The notes: generated by a model from the letters alone, not told the origin. Shown: positions 20,101-32,277, numbered from the stretch's first letter. The stretch is 64,000 nt of DNA from Marihabitans asiaticum (GCF_007828725.1 NZ_VIUW01000003.1:557212-621211); one strand, 5' to 3'. A program made the numbers and translations.

Positions 20101-22068
20101 GTGGCTGACCCGGTGACCTATCGCCCCTCCCCGGGGTCCATCCCCGTGGACCCGGGGGTCTACCGGTTCCGCGACGCGCACGGCCGGGTCATCTACGTCG
20201 GCAAGGCGAAGTCGCTGCGCTCCCGGCTCTCCTCCTACTTCCAGGACCCGCGGGGCCTGCACCCGCGCACGGCGACCATGGTCCGCACCGGTGCGTCCGT
20301 GGAGTGGACCGTCGTCGCGACCGAGGTTGAGGCGCTCCAGCTCGAGTACGCCTGGATCAAGGAGTTCGACCCGCGCTTCAACGTCCGCTACCGCGACGAC
20401 AAGTCCTACCCGTACCTCGCGGTGACGATGGCGGAGGAGTACCCGCGCGCGATGGTCATGCGCGGCTCCAAGCGCAAGGGCAACCGCTACTTCGGCCCCT
20501 ACACCCACGCGTGGGCGATCCGCGAGACCCTCGACCTGCTGCTGCGCGTCTTCCCCGTGCGCACCTGCAGCAACGGCGTCTTCAAGCGCGCGGAGCAGGT
20601 CGGTCGGCCCTGCCTCCTCGGGTACATCGACAAGTGCTCCGCCCCCTGCGTCGGGCGGGTCAGCGCGCAGGAGCACCAGGCGATCGCCGAGGAGCTGTGT
20701 GACTTCATGGCCGGCAGCCACGACAGGTTCGTCCGCCGGCTGCAGCAGCGGATGCGCACCGCTGCAGAGGAGATGGACTACGAGCAGGCGGCGCGGCTGC
20801 GCGACGACATCGGCGCGCTCACCAAGGCCCTGGAGAAGTCGGCGGTCGTCCTGCCCGACGGGACCGACGCCGACGTCTTCGCCGTCGCCGACGACGAGCT
20901 CGAGGTGGCGATCCAGGTCTTCCACGTCCGCGGGGGCCGGATCCGAGGCCAGCGCGGGTGGGTCGCGGAGAAGGACGCCGAGACCCTCGAGGAGGTCGTC
21001 CAGCACCTCCTGCAACGGGTCTACGGCGAGGAGGACGTGCCGCGCGAGGTCCTCGTCCCGGTGCTGCCCGCCGACGCCGACGCGCTGGCCGCCTGGCTCT
21101 CCGAGCAGCGCGGCAGCCAGGTCGACCTGCGGGTGCCGCGGCGCGGCGACAAGCGGGCGCTCATGGAGACGGTGGCGCGCAACGCCAGCCAGGCACTGGC
21201 CCGGCACAAGGTCGCCCGCGCGGGGGACCTCACCGCCCGCAGCCAGGCCCTCCAGGACATCAAGGAGGCCCTCGGGCTCGAGGACGCGCCGCTGCGGATC
21301 GAGTGCTTCGACATCTCCCACATCCAGGGTCAGGAGGTGGTCGGGTCGATGGTGGTCTTCGAGGACGGGCTGCCGCGCAAGGCCGAGTACCGCCGGTTCG
21401 TCGTCAGGGGCGACGTCGACGGCCGCACCGACGACACCGCCGCGATGCACGAGGTCCTCACCCGCCGGATGCGCCACCTCGTGGCCATGGATGACCACGC
21501 CGGCGTGCCCCCTTCGGGCGGCGAAGGGGGGACACCCGCCGGGATCGACGAGGAGACCGGGCGGCCGCGCCGCTTCGCCTACCCGCCGAACCTCGTCGTC
21601 GTCGACGGTGGTGCCCCCCAGGTGGCCGCCGCGCAGCGCGTGCTCGACGACCTCGGGATCGAGGACGTCGCCCTGGTCGGCCTGGCGAAGCGGCTCGAGG
21701 AGCTGTGGTTGCCCGGCGAGGAGTACCCCGTCGTCCTGCCCCGCACCTCCGAGGGCCTCTACCTGCTGCAGCGGGTCAGGGACGAGGCGCACCGCTTCGC
21801 GATCACCTTCCACCGCCAGCGCCGGAGCAAGGCGATGACCGCCTCGGCGCTCGACGGCATCAGCGGTCTCGGGGCGGCGCGGCGCAAGGCGCTGCTCGCC
21901 CGATTCGGCTCCGTCCGTCGGATCAAGGAGGCCACGCCCGAGCAGCTGGCCGAGGTCCCCGGGATCGGGCCTGGGCTGGCGGGTCGCATTGCGGCAGAGT
22001 TGGGCTCGCAGGGTTCCGCGCCGGCGGTCGACCCACGGACCGGGGAGGTGCTCGATGACCACGCATGA
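20101..22068 (+). CDS. uvrC: Excinuclease ABC subunit C
   Basis: The 655-residue protein makes both incisions around a lesion held by UvrB. It shows the GIY-YIG nuclease ([25 protein letters not shown], from about residue 17), a UVR motif that binds UvrB ([17 protein letters not shown], about 220-236), an RNase H-like nuclease with [10 protein letters not shown] and VVDGGAPQV, and tandem helix-hairpin-helix motifs at the C-terminus ([31 protein letters not shown]). A Gly/Pro-rich insert near residues 465-485 contains a CGAAGGGG inverted repeat at DNA level. The start is GTG with a -10 box 6 nt upstream. It overlaps rapZ by 14 bases. Confidence 0.98.
   Translation: MADPVTYRPSPGSIPVDPGVYRFRDAHGRVIYVGKAKSLRSRLSSYFQDPRGLHPRTATMVRTGASVEWTVVATEVEALQLEYAWIKEFDPRFNVRYRDDKSYPYLAVTMAEEYPRAMVMRGSKRKGNRYFGPYTHAWAIRETLDLLLRVFPVRTCSNGVFKRAEQVGRPCLLGYIDKCSAPCVGRVSAQEHQAIAEELCDFMAGSHDRFVRRLQQRMRTAAEEMDYEQAARLRDDIGALTKALEKSAVVLPDGTDADVFAVADDELEVAIQVFHVRGGRIRGQRGWVAEKDAETLEEVVQHLLQRVYGEEDVPREVLVPVLPADADALAAWLSEQRGSQVDLRVPRRGDKRALMETVARNASQALARHKVARAGDLTARSQALQDIKEALGLEDAPLRIECFDISHIQGQEVVGSMVVFEDGLPRKAEYRRFVVRGDVDGRTDDTAAMHEVLTRRMRHLVAMDDHAGVPPSGGEGGTPAGIDEETGRPRRFAYPPNLVVVDGGAPQVAAAQRVLDDLGIEDVALVGLAKRLEELWLPGEEYPVVLPRTSEGLYLLQRVRDEAHRFAITFHRQRRSKAMTASALDGISGLGAARRKALLARFGSVRRIKEATPEQLAEVPGIGPGLAGRIAAELGSQGSAPAVDPRTGEVLDDHA
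21508..21530. repeat. CGAAGGGGG inverted pair inside uvrC
   Basis: CCCCCTTCG (21508-21516) and CGAAGGGGG (21522-21530) form a 9-bp perfect stem with a 5-nt loop. It lies in the poorly constrained loop that encodes [11 protein letters not shown]. Confidence 0.8.
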
Positions 22069-22993
22069 CGACGCAGGAGAGGGGCTGGCCACGGTGCACG
22101 GTGGCGATGACGAAGGGGTTCGGGGCGAGGTCTACATCGTGACGGGGATGAGCGGGGCCGGTCGCTCGACCGTCGCGAACGTCATGGAGGACCTCGGCTG
22201 GTACGTCATCGACAACCTGCCGACGCCGCTGCTCCCACAGCTCGTCGAGCTTGGCGTCACCGAGGACGAGGCGCTCGAGCGCGGCGTCCCCGTCGACCGG
22301 GTGGGGGTGGTCGTCGACATCCGGGCGCACGGCTTCGACCACCTCGTCGAGGCGGTCGAGCGCATCCGGGCTCGGGGCCGGAAGGCCACCCTGCTCTACC
22401 TCGAGGCCACCGACGAGGCGCTGGTGCGCCGCTTCGAGTCCGTGCGCCGGCCTCACCCCCTGCAGGGCGACGGACGCCTCCTCGACGCGATCCAGGACGA
22501 GCGCGAGCGGCTGGCGGACCTGCGCTCCACCGCCGATGTGGTCATCGACTCCTCCGGGCTGAACGTGCACCAGCTCTCGCGCAAGATCCACCCGATCTTC
22601 ACCACCGAGGAGCACGCCGGGGTGCGGGTGGCCGTGATGTCCTTCGGCTTCAAGTACGGCGTGCCGCTCGACGCCGACTTCGTCTTCGACATGCGCTTCC
22701 TGCCCAACCCGTACTGGGTCCCCGAGCTGCGCTCGCGCACCGGCCGAGAGGTGCCGGTCGCCGACTACGTCCTGCGTCAGGAGGGCGCGCAGGAGTTCCT
22801 GGACGGCGTCGTATCGCTCTTCGTGCCGGTCACCGCGGGCTACCTGCGGGAGAACCGGCGCTACGTCACGGTCGCCGTGGGCTGCACCGGCGGCAAGCAC
22901 CGGAGCGTGGCGATGGCCGAGGCGCTCGCCCGGCGGCTCTCCGGCCCAGGCCTGGACACCTTCATCGTCCACCGCGACCTCGGCCAGGAATGA
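22055..22993 (+). CDS. rapZ: RNase adapter/nucleotide-binding protein RapZ
   Basis: The 312-residue protein has an N-terminal P-loop GMSGAGRST and a C-terminal domain ending in the conserved [13 protein letters not shown], as in RapZ (YvcJ). In E. coli it guides decay of a small RNA controlling GlmS; the actinobacterial role is not settled. The ATG at 22055 is preceded by GGGGAGG and overlaps the uvrC end by 14 bases. The order uvrC-rapZ-yvcK-whiA is conserved across actinobacteria and supports co-transcription. Confidence 0.93.
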   Translation: MTTHDDAGEGLATVHGGDDEGVRGEVYIVTGMSGAGRSTVANVMEDLGWYVIDNLPTPLLPQLVELGVTEDEALERGVPVDRVGVVVDIRAHGFDHLVEAVERIRARGRKATLLYLEATDEALVRRFESVRRPHPLQGDGRLLDAIQDERERLADLRSTADVVIDSSGLNVHQLSRKIHPIFTTEEHAGVRVAVMSFGFKYGVPLDADFVFDMRFLPNPYWVPELRSRTGREVPVADYVLRQEGAQEFLDGVVSLFVPVTAGYLRENRRYVTVAVGCTGGKHRSVAMAEALARRLSGPGLDTFIVHRDLGQE

Positions 22994-24006
22994 GCAGGAG
23001 CGACCAGATGAGGACCACACCCGGCCTTCCCGCGCTCACGCCTCGAGGCACCTACCCGCAGGTCGCGGCCCTCGGCGGTGGGCACGGGCTGGCCGCCACC
23101 CTGTCCGCCCTGCGCCACATCAGCGAGCAGGTGACCGCGGTGGTCACCGTCGCCGACGACGGCGGGTCGAGCGGCCGGCTGCGCCAGGAGTTCGGGGTGC
23201 TCCCTCCGGGGGACCTGCGGATGGCGCTGACCGCGCTGTGCGACGACAGCGAGTGGGGGCACACCTGGAGCGAGGTGCTGCAGCACCGTTTCCCCGGCGC
23301 GGGGCAGCTGGGCCAGCACGCGCTGGGGAACCTCCTCATCGTCTCGCTGTGGCAGCTCAACGAGGACCCGGTGGCCGGCCTCGACCTCGTGGGGCGCCTG
23401 CTCCAGGCGCGCGGCCGGGTCCTGCCGATGTCCGCGGTGCCGCTCGAGCTAAGAGCTCAGGTCCGGGGAGTCGACCCGCAGCACCCGGAGCGGGTCGACA
23501 TCGTCACCGGGCAGGTCCAGATCGCGACGACGGCCGGCACGGTGGAGTCGATCGCGGTGCTTCCCGAGGCGCCGCCGGCGCGGGTCGAGGCGGTCGAGGC
23601 GGTACGGGCCGCTGATGCGGTCGTGCTCGGGCCGGGCTCGTGGTTCACCTCGGTCCTGACCCACCTCCTCGTCCCTGACCTGCGCCGAGCGCTGGTGGAG
23701 ACCCAGGCGCACAAGATCCTCACCCTCAACCTCGAGCTGAGCACGGGGGAGACCCAGGGGTTCTCGGTGGTGCGGCATCTCGAGACCCTCCGCGAGATGG
23801 CGCCGGAGCTGCAGGTGGATACCGTCCTCGTCGACGCAGGCCTCCTCAGGGGCGCCCACGACGACGTGCACGAAGCCTGCGCCCGCATCGGGGCCGTGCT
23901 CGAGCTCCACCAGGTCGCCCGACCGGGGCATCCCGGCCACCACGATGCGCTGCGGCTCGCCGCGGCGTACCGTGACATCCTCGACAGGCCCCGGACCGCC
24001 CGGTGA
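22990..24006 (+). CDS. yvcK: YvcK/GlmR-family (CofD-like) UDP-sugar-binding protein
   Basis: The 338-residue protein has the glycine-rich nucleotide-sugar site [31 protein letters not shown] and [10 protein letters not shown] of the YvcK/UPF0052 family. Members (B. subtilis GlmR, mycobacterial CuvA) bind UDP-GlcNAc and tie carbon metabolism to cell-wall precursor supply. The ATG overlaps the rapZ stop (ATGA). Confidence 0.93.
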   Translation: MSRSDQMRTTPGLPALTPRGTYPQVAALGGGHGLAATLSALRHISEQVTAVVTVADDGGSSGRLRQEFGVLPPGDLRMALTALCDDSEWGHTWSEVLQHRFPGAGQLGQHALGNLLIVSLWQLNEDPVAGLDLVGRLLQARGRVLPMSAVPLELRAQVRGVDPQHPERVDIVTGQVQIATTAGTVESIAVLPEAPPARVEAVEAVRAADAVVLGPGSWFTSVLTHLLVPDLRRALVETQAHKILTLNLELSTGETQGFSVVRHLETLREMAPELQVDTVLVDAGLLRGAHDDVHEACARIGAVLELHQVARPGHPGHHDALRLAAAYRDILDRPRTAR

Positions 24007-24031
24007 GCCGGACGACAGGCAGGATCCCCGC

Positions 24032-25012
24032 ATGGCCATGACCGCCACGGTCAAGGACGAGCTCAGCCGTCACGAGGTGACCAAGGTCTGCTGCCGCAAG
24101 GCAGAGATCGCCTCGGTCATCCGGTTCGCCGGAGGGCTGCACATCGTCGGGGGCCGGATCGTCGTCGAGGCCGAGCTCGACACCGCCAGCGCGGCACGCC
24201 GGCTGCGATCCGACCTCGCCGAGGTCTACGGGCACTCCAGCGAGCTCATGGTGCTCGCCTCCGGTGGCATCCGGCGGGGCACCCGCTACGTCGTGCGGGT
24301 GGCACAGGAGGGTGAGGCGCTCGCGCGCCAGACCGGGCTGGTCGACAGCAGGGGACGCCCCGTGCGCGGGCTGCCCCCCAAGGTGGTCGGGGGAGCCCAG
24401 TGCGACGCCGCGGCTGCCTGGCGGGGGGCATTCCTCGCCCACGGCAGCCTCACCGAGCCGGGTCGGTCCTCGGCGCTGGAGGTCACCTGCCCGGGCCCGG
24501 AGTCCGCGCTCGCCCTCGTCGGCGCCGCCCGTCGTCTCGGGGTCAGCGCCAAGGCTCGTGAGGTGCGCGGGGTCGACCGCGTGGTGATCCGCGACGGCGA
24601 CGCGATCGGGGCGTTGCTCGTCCAGCTCGGAGCCCACGACGCGGTCCTCTCGTGGGAGGAGCGCCGGATGCGCCGGGAGGTCCGGGCGACCGCCAACCGC
24701 CTGGCGAACTTCGACGACGCGAACCTGCGCCGCTCGGCCCGGGCCGCGGTCGCCGCCGGTGCGCGGGTGCAGCGGGCGCTGGAGATCCTCGAGGGTGACA
24801 TCCCCGACCACCTGCGTCAGGCCGGTGAGCTGCGAGTGGAGCACAAACAGGCCAGCCTCGAGGAGCTCGGCCGGCTCGCCGACCCGCCGATGACCAAGGA
24901 CGCCGTCGCGGGGCGGATCCGCCGGCTCCTCGCGATGGCGGACAAGCGCGCCGCCGAGCTGGGCATCCCCGACACGGAGTCATCGCTCACCGCGGACATG
25001 CTCGAGCCGTGA
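24032..25012 (+). CDS. whiA: DNA-binding protein WhiA
   Basis: The 326-residue protein has a degenerate LAGLIDADG homing-endonuclease-like fold (about residues 20-210; [16 protein letters not shown]) and a C-terminal sigma-factor-like helix-turn-helix ([25 protein letters not shown]). In Streptomyces WhiA works with WhiB in sporulation; in non-sporulating actinobacteria it is linked to division and growth. The ATG at 24032 fits the usual [11 protein letters not shown] start. Confidence 0.95.
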   Translation: MAMTATVKDELSRHEVTKVCCRKAEIASVIRFAGGLHIVGGRIVVEAELDTASAARRLRSDLAEVYGHSSELMVLASGGIRRGTRYVVRVAQEGEALARQTGLVDSRGRPVRGLPPKVVGGAQCDAAAAWRGAFLAHGSLTEPGRSSALEVTCPGPESALALVGAARRLGVSAKAREVRGVDRVVIRDGDAIGALLVQLGAHDAVLSWEERRMRREVRATANRLANFDDANLRRSARAAVAAGARVQRALEILEGDIPDHLRQAGELRVEHKQASLEELGRLADPPMTKDAVAGRIRRLLAMADKRAAELGIPDTESSLTADMLEP

Positions 25013-25068
25013 GCCCCCGTCGGGTGACCCCCGGGCCCGGCCTGCGGCGAGGGTGACCGACGGCATAG

Positions 25069-26142
<1,074 letters not shown>

Positions 26143-26169
26143 TCCGTCACGGCAGCGAAAGGACCAGAC

Positions 26170-27381
26170 GTGCGCACGATCGACGACCTCGGAGAGCTGC
26201 GCGGGCAGCGGGTGCTGCTCCGCTCGGACCTCAACGTCCCGCTCGACGGTGACCGGATCACCGATGACGGGCGGATCCGGGCCTCGCTGCCGACCATCAC
26301 CCGGCTGACCGAGGCGGGCGCGCGGGTCGTCGTGTGCGCCCACCTCGGCCGGCCCAAGGGCGAGGTCGACCCTCGCTACTCCCTTCGCCCGGTCGCCGGT
26401 CGCCTCGGTGAGCTGCTCGGCCAGGACGTCGCCTTCGCCGAGGACACCGTCGGCGAGAGCGCCCACGAGGTCGTGGACGGGATCGAGGACGGCCAGGTGG
26501 CCCTGCTGGAGAACCTCCGGTTCAACCCCGGGGAGACGAGCAAGGACGAGAGCGAGCGCGCCGCCTTCGCCGACCAGCTCGCGGAGCTGGCCGACGTCTA
26601 CGTCTCGGACGGGTTCGGGGTGGTGCACCGCAAGCAGGCATCGGTGTACGACATCGCCAGCCGGCTGCCGGCCGCCCTCGGCGGGCTCGTCCAGGCAGAG
26701 GTCGACGTCCTGCAGCGGCTCACCGAGGAGCCGGAGCGGCCCTACGCCGTCGTCCTCGGCGGGGCCAAGGTCTCCGACAAGCTCGGGGTGATCGACAACC
26801 TCCTCGGGACGGCCGACCGGCTGCTCATCGGAGGCGGGATGGTCTTCACCTTCCTCAAGGCGCAGGGCCACGAGGTAGGCACGAGCCTGCTCGAGGAGGA
26901 CCAGGTCGACACCGTGCGCCAGTACCTCGAGCGCGCCGAGGAGGAGGGCGTCCAGATCGTCCTGCCGAGCGATGTCGTCGTCGCGACCGAGTTCTCGGCC
27001 GAGGCCGACCACGAGGTCGTCGCGGCCGACGCCATCCCCGCCGACCGGATGGGCCTGGACATCGGACCGGACGCCGCCCAGGAGTTCGCCGACGCGCTCA
27101 CCGACTGCAAGACGGTGTTCTGGAACGGCCCGATGGGTGCCTTCGAGATGGAGCCGTACGCCGCCGGCACCAAGGCGGTGGCGCAGGCCCTGGCAGAGGC
27201 GACGAAGGGGGGTGCCCTCACCGTCGTCGGTGGCGGGGACTCCGCCGCCGCGGTGCGCCAGCTCGGCTTCGCCGACAGCGACTTCGGCCACATCAGCACC
27301 GGTGGCGGCGCTTCGCTGGAGTACCTGGAGGGCAAGGAGCTCCCCGGCCTGACAATCTTCGAGCAGCACGAGGAGAAGTGA
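26170..27381 (+). CDS. pgk: Phosphoglycerate kinase
   Basis: The 403-residue two-domain kinase transfers phosphate from 1,3-bisphosphoglycerate to ADP. Signatures are [46 protein letters not shown] and the nucleotide loop [11 protein letters not shown]. The GTG at 26170 follows AAAGGA. It is 27 bases after gap, and its stop shares a base with the tpiA start (TGATG). Confidence 0.97.
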   Translation: MRTIDDLGELRGQRVLLRSDLNVPLDGDRITDDGRIRASLPTITRLTEAGARVVVCAHLGRPKGEVDPRYSLRPVAGRLGELLGQDVAFAEDTVGESAHEVVDGIEDGQVALLENLRFNPGETSKDESERAAFADQLAELADVYVSDGFGVVHRKQASVYDIASRLPAALGGLVQAEVDVLQRLTEEPERPYAVVLGGAKVSDKLGVIDNLLGTADRLLIGGGMVFTFLKAQGHEVGTSLLEEDQVDTVRQYLERAEEEGVQIVLPSDVVVATEFSAEADHEVVAADAIPADRMGLDIGPDAAQEFADALTDCKTVFWNGPMGAFEMEPYAAGTKAVAQALAEATKGGALTVVGGGDSAAAVRQLGFADSDFGHISTGGGASLEYLEGKELPGLTIFEQHEEK

Positions 27382-28172
27382 TGAGCACACGCACCCCGCT
27401 CATGGCGGGCAACTGGAAGATGAACCTCGACCACCAGCAGGCGGCACACCTCGTGCAGAAGCTCGACTGGACGCTGCGCGACGCCAAGCACGACTTCGGC
27501 GCCGTAGAGGTGGCGGTGCTGCCGCCCTTCACCGACCTGCGCTCGGTCCAGACCCTCGTCGACGGCGACCAGCTCGCGCTGCGCTACGGGGCTCAGGACG
27601 TGTCGGTGCACGACAGCGGCGCCTACACCGGCGAGATCTCGGGGGCGTTCCTCGCCAAGCTCGGCTGCACCTACGTCGTCGTGGGGCACAGCGAGCGCCG
27701 CGAGCACCACGACGAGTCCGACGAGGTGGTGGCCGCCAAGGCGGCGGCCGCCTACCGGCACGAGCTCACCCCGCTCGTGTGCGTCGGTGAAGGGCTCGAG
27801 GTGCGCCAGGCGGGCGAGCACGTCGAGCACGTCGTCGCCCAGGTCAAGGGATCGCTGGCCGGGCTCACCGACGAGCAGCTCGCGAGCGTCGTCGTGGCCT
27901 ACGAGCCGGTGTGGGCGATCGGCACCGGTGAGGTCGCCACCCCCGAGGACGCACAGGAGGTGTGCGCCGCGGTCCGGGAGGCGATCGCCGAGATCACCTC
28001 GCCCGAGCTGGCCGACGGGGTGCGCGTGCTCTACGGCGGCTCGGTGAAGTCGGGTAACGTCGCGGCGATCATGGCCGGGGAGGACGTCGACGGAGCGCTC
28101 GTCGGCGGCGCCTCGCTGGACGCCGAGGAGTTCGCCGCGATCTGCCGCTACCAGAACCACCTCACGACCTGA
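27381..28172 (+). CDS. tpiA: Triose-phosphate isomerase
   Basis: The 263-residue TIM barrel interconverts dihydroxyacetone phosphate and glyceraldehyde-3-phosphate. It has the substrate lysine in AGNWKMN, catalytic His in VVGHSERRE, catalytic Glu in [12 protein letters not shown] and the phosphate loop YGGSVKSGN. The ATG at 27381 overlaps the pgk stop by one base; a GTG one codon upstream is possible. Confidence 0.97.
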   Translation: MSTRTPLMAGNWKMNLDHQQAAHLVQKLDWTLRDAKHDFGAVEVAVLPPFTDLRSVQTLVDGDQLALRYGAQDVSVHDSGAYTGEISGAFLAKLGCTYVVVGHSERREHHDESDEVVAAKAAAAYRHELTPLVCVGEGLEVRQAGEHVEHVVAQVKGSLAGLTDEQLASVVVAYEPVWAIGTGEVATPEDAQEVCAAVREAIAEITSPELADGVRVLYGGSVKSGNVAAIMAGEDVDGALVGGASLDAEEFAAICRYQNHLTT

Positions 28173-28238
28173 TCGGGCGGCGGGGTGCCTGCGGGTATCC
28201 TGCCGTCGAACCCCGCACCGACGACGAAGGCACGACCC

Positions 28239-28484
28239 GTGGACGTAGTACGCATCGGACTCCAGGTGATCCTCGTGATCACCGGGCTGATCCTCACCCT
28301 CCTCATCCTCATGCACAAGGGCAAGGGCGGCGGCATCTCCGACATGTTCGGCGGTGGGATGACGGCCTCCCTCGGGTCGTCCTCGGTGGCCGAGCGCAAC
28401 CTCACCCGGTTCACCATCGTCGTCGGGCTGCTGTGGTTCGTCTCCATCGTCGGGATCGGTCTCGTCGACCGGTTCGACGTCTGA
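28239..28484 (+). CDS. secG: Preprotein translocase subunit SecG
   Basis: The 81-residue protein has two membrane helices (residues about 3-22 and 55-73) flanking the conserved cytoplasmic loop KGKGGGISDMFGGGM. It assists SecYEG translocation. The GTG at 28239 gives the canonical start just before the first helix. TATCCT (28196-28201) is a possible -10 box. Location after tpiA is conserved in actinobacteria. Confidence 0.93.
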   Translation: MDVVRIGLQVILVITGLILTLLILMHKGKGGGISDMFGGGMTASLGSSSVAERNLTRFTIVVGLLWFVSIVGIGLVDRFDV

Positions 28485-28496
28485 GGACGATCACCG

Positions 28497-28853
28497 ATGG
28501 CCACGGGCGGGGGCAACGCTATCCGAGGGAGCCGGGTCGGGTCCGGACCGAGCGGTGAGGCCGAGCGCGGAGAGAGCGCTGCGCGGGTCGTGGTGTCCTA
28601 CTGGTGCGGCAACGGACACGAGGTGCGCCCAAGCTTCGCCCGGGAGGAGGGCGTCGAGATCCCCGACCAGTGGGAGTGCCCCCGCTGCGGTCTGCCGGCC
28701 GGGCAGGACCAGGAGAACCCGCCCCAGGCTCCGAAGGCCGAGGTCTACAAGACTCACCTCGCCTACGTGAAGGAGCGGCGCAGCGACACCGAGGGCGCGG
28801 CGTTGCTCGAGGAGCGACTCGGGCAGCTGCGCGACCGCGGCACCATCCGCTAG
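28497..28853 (+). CDS. rbpA: RNA polymerase-binding protein RbpA
   Basis: The 118-residue actinobacteria-specific protein stabilises the holoenzyme open complex. It has a flexible N-terminus with an IRGSRVGSGP segment (contacts DNA and sigma in mycobacteria), a core zinc site CGNGHEVRP...CPRCGLPAG, and a C-terminal sigma-interaction helix (LLEERLGQLRDRG). The start is ATG, 12 bases after secG. Its TAG and the pgl TAG lie in an imperfect inverted repeat (28850-28869). Confidence 0.95.
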   Translation: MATGGGNAIRGSRVGSGPSGEAERGESAARVVVSYWCGNGHEVRPSFAREEGVEIPDQWECPRCGLPAGQDQENPPQAPKAEVYKTHLAYVKERRSDTEGAALLEERLGQLRDRGTIR

Positions 28854-28865
28854 GCCGCCTGGCCG

Positions 28866-29615
28866 CTAGACCGGGGTCGCCCCGTCCGGGTCGATCAGGC
28901 TCGCGGCGGCCTCGTCGAGGAACCAGACCGTGGCGCGCTGGCCCGTGACCTGCGCCGCGGTCGACGTGCTCGGGCCGGCGCCGGCGAGAGCGTCGCGCAC
29001 CGCCTCCGCCTTGTCCGCCCCAGCCACGACGAACCACACCTGCACCACCCGCTCCATCGCCTCCAGGGTGAGCGAGACCCGCTCGGGTGGCGGCTTGGGT
29101 GACCCGTGCACCCCGACCGTGATCGCGTCCTGCGTCAGCTGGGCGGGGTGCCCGGGGAAGAGCGAGGCGACATGTCCGTCGGGGCCGACGCCGAGCATGA
29201 GGACCTCGAAGCCTCCTCGGCCATGCTCGCGGATCTGGTGGGCGTAGTCCTGTGCCGCGCTCTCGACGTCCGGTGAGCTCTCCGGCCCGAGGACACGGTG
29301 CACCGTCGCGGGGTCGAGGCCGAGACGGGTCAGTCCGGCATCGTCGGCCTGGGTGTCGTTGCGGTCCGGGTCGCCGGCCGGCAGGAAGCGCTCGTCGCCC
29401 CACCAGATCGCCACTCCGTCCAGGTCGTAGGGGTCACGTTGGTGGTCCTCGACCCAGGCGGCGACCGCGGCGGTGCCCATCGAGCCGCCGGTCAGGCCGA
29501 CCTCCAGGGGTCGACCCGCCGCGCGCCCGGCGGGGATGACCTGCCGGAGCCGAGCCGCGACCTCGCGGGCGGCGGCATCGGCGTCGGGGCGGATGACGAG
29601 CTCCGGGCTGCTCAC
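28866..29615 (-). CDS. pgl: 6-phosphogluconolactonase
   Basis: The 249-residue protein hydrolyses 6-phosphogluconolactone, the second step of the oxidative pentose phosphate pathway. DevB/NagB-fold signatures are GLTGGSMG, IWWGDERFLPAGDPDRND and LGVGPDGHVASLFPGHP. The GTG at 29615 overlaps the opcA stop (GTGA). It is last in the tkt-tal-pgi-zwf-opcA-pgl operon. Confidence 0.94.
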   Translation of the reverse strand: MSSPELVIRPDADAAAREVAARLRQVIPAGRAAGRPLEVGLTGGSMGTAAVAAWVEDHQRDPYDLDGVAIWWGDERFLPAGDPDRNDTQADDAGLTRLGLDPATVHRVLGPESSPDVESAAQDYAHQIREHGRGGFEVLMLGVGPDGHVASLFPGHPAQLTQDAITVGVHGSPKPPPERVSLTLEAMERVVQVWFVVAGADKAEAVRDALAGAGPSTSTAAQVTGQRATVWFLDEAAASLIDPDGATPV

Positions 29616-30739
29616 GAGTCCTCCGTCTCGGCGAGCTTGCGCCGAGCGGCCTTCTTCACCGCCGTGCTGTCCCGGGACTTCTTCTCCGGGGCGGCGCGCT
29701 CGACCATCGCCGCGGCGTCACCGGTGCGGGCCTCGCGCGCGAGCCGGGCGGCGGTGTATCGCCCCTCTGAGGGCGACGGGGCGTCTCCGCGAGCGACCGC
29801 GTCGGACATCGACATGCGGCGCACCGTCACCTTCGGGATGCCCTTGGTCAGGGCGTCCTCGAAGACCTCGTCGGGGTCGAGGCGGCTCAGCTCGTCGGCC
29901 AGGCACTCCTCGTCGCTGCGGTGCGGCAGCGCGATGGCGCGGTCTGGCTGCCCGGCCTGGCTGAGCACGGCGGTCTCACCGTCTTGGGGACGGACGAGGT
30001 CGATCGGTCCGCTGGCCCGCTCGAGGCGCACCGAGATGACGCCGGAGCGCTCCCGGGACCGGACGAGGGAGACCGGGCACTTCAACCGGAAGGCCAGCCA
30101 GCCCGCAAGCAGGTCGGCGGACGGCGAGTCCGAGGCGCCCGCGACGACCGCCTCGGTGACCTGCTCGAAGGGGGCGCGGTCCAGCACGCTGGCGAGGATC
30201 GCCCGCCAGTGCGTGACCCTGGCCCACGCCAGGTCGGTGTCACCATCGGCGTAGTGCTTGGCCAGGGTCCGCAGCGCGGGGCCGTGGCTGCCGGTCGTCG
30301 CCACGTCGGTGATCCGTCGCTGCGCCATCGCGCCGACCGGGTCGGCAGCAGGGTTCTTCGGCGGCTTCAGCGGCCACCAGGCGACGACGGGGGAGTCGGG
30401 CAGCAGGAGTGGGGTGACCACGCTGCGGGCATGCTCGACGAGCGGCCCGAAGAGCCGCAGCACGACGATCTCGCTCGCGCCGGCGTCACCACCGACCCGG
30501 ATCTGGGCGTCCAGACGCGCCGAGCCGCGCTTGCCGCCGAGCGCGACCGCGACGATCCGGCACGGGTGCTGGTGGCTCGCCGCGGAGGCCGTCCGCAGCG
30601 CCTCCTCCAGGCCTGACTCCTCGACGAGCACGACGAGGGTCAGGACCCGGCTGAGCGCCATCGCGCCGACGTCCTGACGGACCGCGACGAGCTTCTTGCT
30701 CACCTCTCGGGTCGAGGTGCTCGGCAGGTCGACGATCAC
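29612..30739 (-). CDS. opcA: Glucose-6-phosphate dehydrogenase assembly protein OpcA
   Basis: The 375-residue protein is needed for full Zwf activity in actinobacteria and cyanobacteria. It has the conserved AMALSRVLTLVV and HPCRIVAV segments and SPVVAWWPLKPPKNPAADP. The start is taken as GTG 30739 (reads MIVDLPSTST, matching the usual MIVDLP start and sharing GTGA with zwf) rather than GTG 30751. The last 35 residues are Lys/Ala-rich. Confidence 0.93.
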   Translation of the reverse strand: MIVDLPSTSTREVSKKLVAVRQDVGAMALSRVLTLVVLVEESGLEEALRTASAASHQHPCRIVAVALGGKRGSARLDAQIRVGGDAGASEIVVLRLFGPLVEHARSVVTPLLLPDSPVVAWWPLKPPKNPAADPVGAMAQRRITDVATTGSHGPALRTLAKHYADGDTDLAWARVTHWRAILASVLDRAPFEQVTEAVVAGASDSPSADLLAGWLAFRLKCPVSLVRSRERSGVISVRLERASGPIDLVRPQDGETAVLSQAGQPDRAIALPHRSDEECLADELSRLDPDEVFEDALTKGIPKVTVRRMSMSDAVARGDAPSPSEGRYTAARLAREARTGDAAAMVERAAPEKKSRDSTAVKKAARRKLAETEDS

Positions 30740-32277
30740 GGCATCCTCCACTCTCGTCCGTCACGTTCCATCATCGTCTCCGCGCTGTCCGGGCCCCAGG
30801 TACCGGCCGGGTAGGTGTCGATCGACTCGGCCCGAGCCCAGTAGCGCTCGACCGGGTCGAGGATCTTCCAGGACAGCTCGACCTCCTCGTGGCGCGGGAA
30901 GAGCGGCGGGTCGCCGAGCAGCACGTCAAGGATGAGCCGCTCGTAGGCCTCGGGACTGACCTCGGTGAAGGACCGGCCGTAGCCGAAGTCCATCGTGACG
31001 TCACGGACCTCCATCTGGTTGCCGGGGACCTTCGCCCCGAAGCGCATCGTGATCCCTTCGTCGGGCTGGACCCGGATGACCACGGCGTTCTGACCCAGCT
31101 CCTCGGTCTCGGTGTCGCCGAAGGGCAGGTGCGGCGCCCGCTTGAAGACGACGGCGATCTCGGTCACCCGCTTGCCCAGCCGTTTGCCGGTGCGCAGGTA
31201 GAACGGCACCCCGGCCCACCGACGGGTGTCGATGTCCAGGCGCATCGCGGCGTAGGTCTCGGTCGTCGAGCCCGGCGCCACCCCGTCCTCGTCGCGGTAG
31301 CCGACGACCTGCTCCCCGCCCTGCCACCCCTTCGCGTACTGCCCCCGGGCGGTGTGCCGGCCGAGGTCGTCGGGCAGACGGACCGCGGCGAGGACCTTCT
31401 CCTTCTCGGCGCGCAGGGACTCGGCGGTGAAGCTCGTCGGCTCCTCCATCGCGGTGAGGGCGAGCAGCTGGAGCAGGTGGTTCTGGATGACGTCGCGCGC
31501 CGCGCCGACCTCGTCGTAGTAGCCGGCCCGGCCGCCGATCCCGATGTCCTCGGCCATCGTGATCTGCACGTGGTCGACGTAGTGGCTGTTCCACACCGGC
31601 TCGAAGAGCTGGTTGGCGAAGCGCAACGCCAGGAGGTTCTGCACCGTCTCCTTGCCGAGGTAGTGGTCGATGCGGAAGATCGAGTCGGCCGGGAAGACCG
31701 ACTCGACGATGGCGTTCAGCTCCTGGGCGCTCTCCAGGTCGTGGCCGAACGGCTTCTCGATGACGACCCGGCGCCAGCTCTCACCCTCTCCCTCGGTGAG
31801 CCCGCTGCGCTGCAGCTGCTCGCACACCGTGGCGAAGAACGCCGGCGGGATCGAGAGGTAGAAGGCATGGTTGCCGCCGGTTCCGCGCTCGGCGTCGAGC
31901 GTGCGCACCGTCTCGGCGAGCAGGTCGAAAGCCGCGTCGTCGTCGAAGACGCCCGGTACGAAGCGGAAGCCCTCGGCCAGCGCCTGCCACACCTCCTCGC
32001 GGAAGGGGGTGCGGGCGTGCTCCCGGACGGCGTCGTAGACCACCTTGCCGAAGTCTTGGTCCTGCCAGTCCCGGCGGGCGAAGCCAACGAGGCTGAAGCC
32101 GGGCGGCAGCAGGCCACGGTTGGCGAGGTCGTAGATGGCCGGGAGGAGCTTCTTGCGCGCGAGGTCGCCGGTCACCCCGAAGAGCACCAGGCTGCACGGT
32201 CCGGCGATCCTCGGCAGCCGCTTGTCGCGGGGATCGCGAAGGGGGTTGCGCGTCGCGCTGATCCGCGCCGGGCTCAT
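30736..32277 (-). CDS. zwf: Glucose-6-phosphate 1-dehydrogenase
   Basis: The 513-residue protein oxidises glucose-6-phosphate with NAD(P)+. The coenzyme site VLFGVTGDLARKKLLPAIYDLA and the active-site signature RIDHYLGKETVQN are intact. The ATG overlaps the pgi stop and the end overlaps opcA, so stoichiometric co-translation with OpcA is likely. Confidence 0.97.
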   Translation of the reverse strand: MSPARISATRNPLRDPRDKRLPRIAGPCSLVLFGVTGDLARKKLLPAIYDLANRGLLPPGFSLVGFARRDWQDQDFGKVVYDAVREHARTPFREEVWQALAEGFRFVPGVFDDDAAFDLLAETVRTLDAERGTGGNHAFYLSIPPAFFATVCEQLQRSGLTEGEGESWRRVVIEKPFGHDLESAQELNAIVESVFPADSIFRIDHYLGKETVQNLLALRFANQLFEPVWNSHYVDHVQITMAEDIGIGGRAGYYDEVGAARDVIQNHLLQLLALTAMEEPTSFTAESLRAEKEKVLAAVRLPDDLGRHTARGQYAKGWQGGEQVVGYRDEDGVAPGSTTETYAAMRLDIDTRRWAGVPFYLRTGKRLGKRVTEIAVVFKRAPHLPFGDTETEELGQNAVVIRVQPDEGITMRFGAKVPGNQMEVRDVTMDFGYGRSFTEVSPEAYERLILDVLLGDPPLFPRHEEVELSWKILDPVERYWARAESIDTYPAGTWGPDSAETMMERDGREWRMP

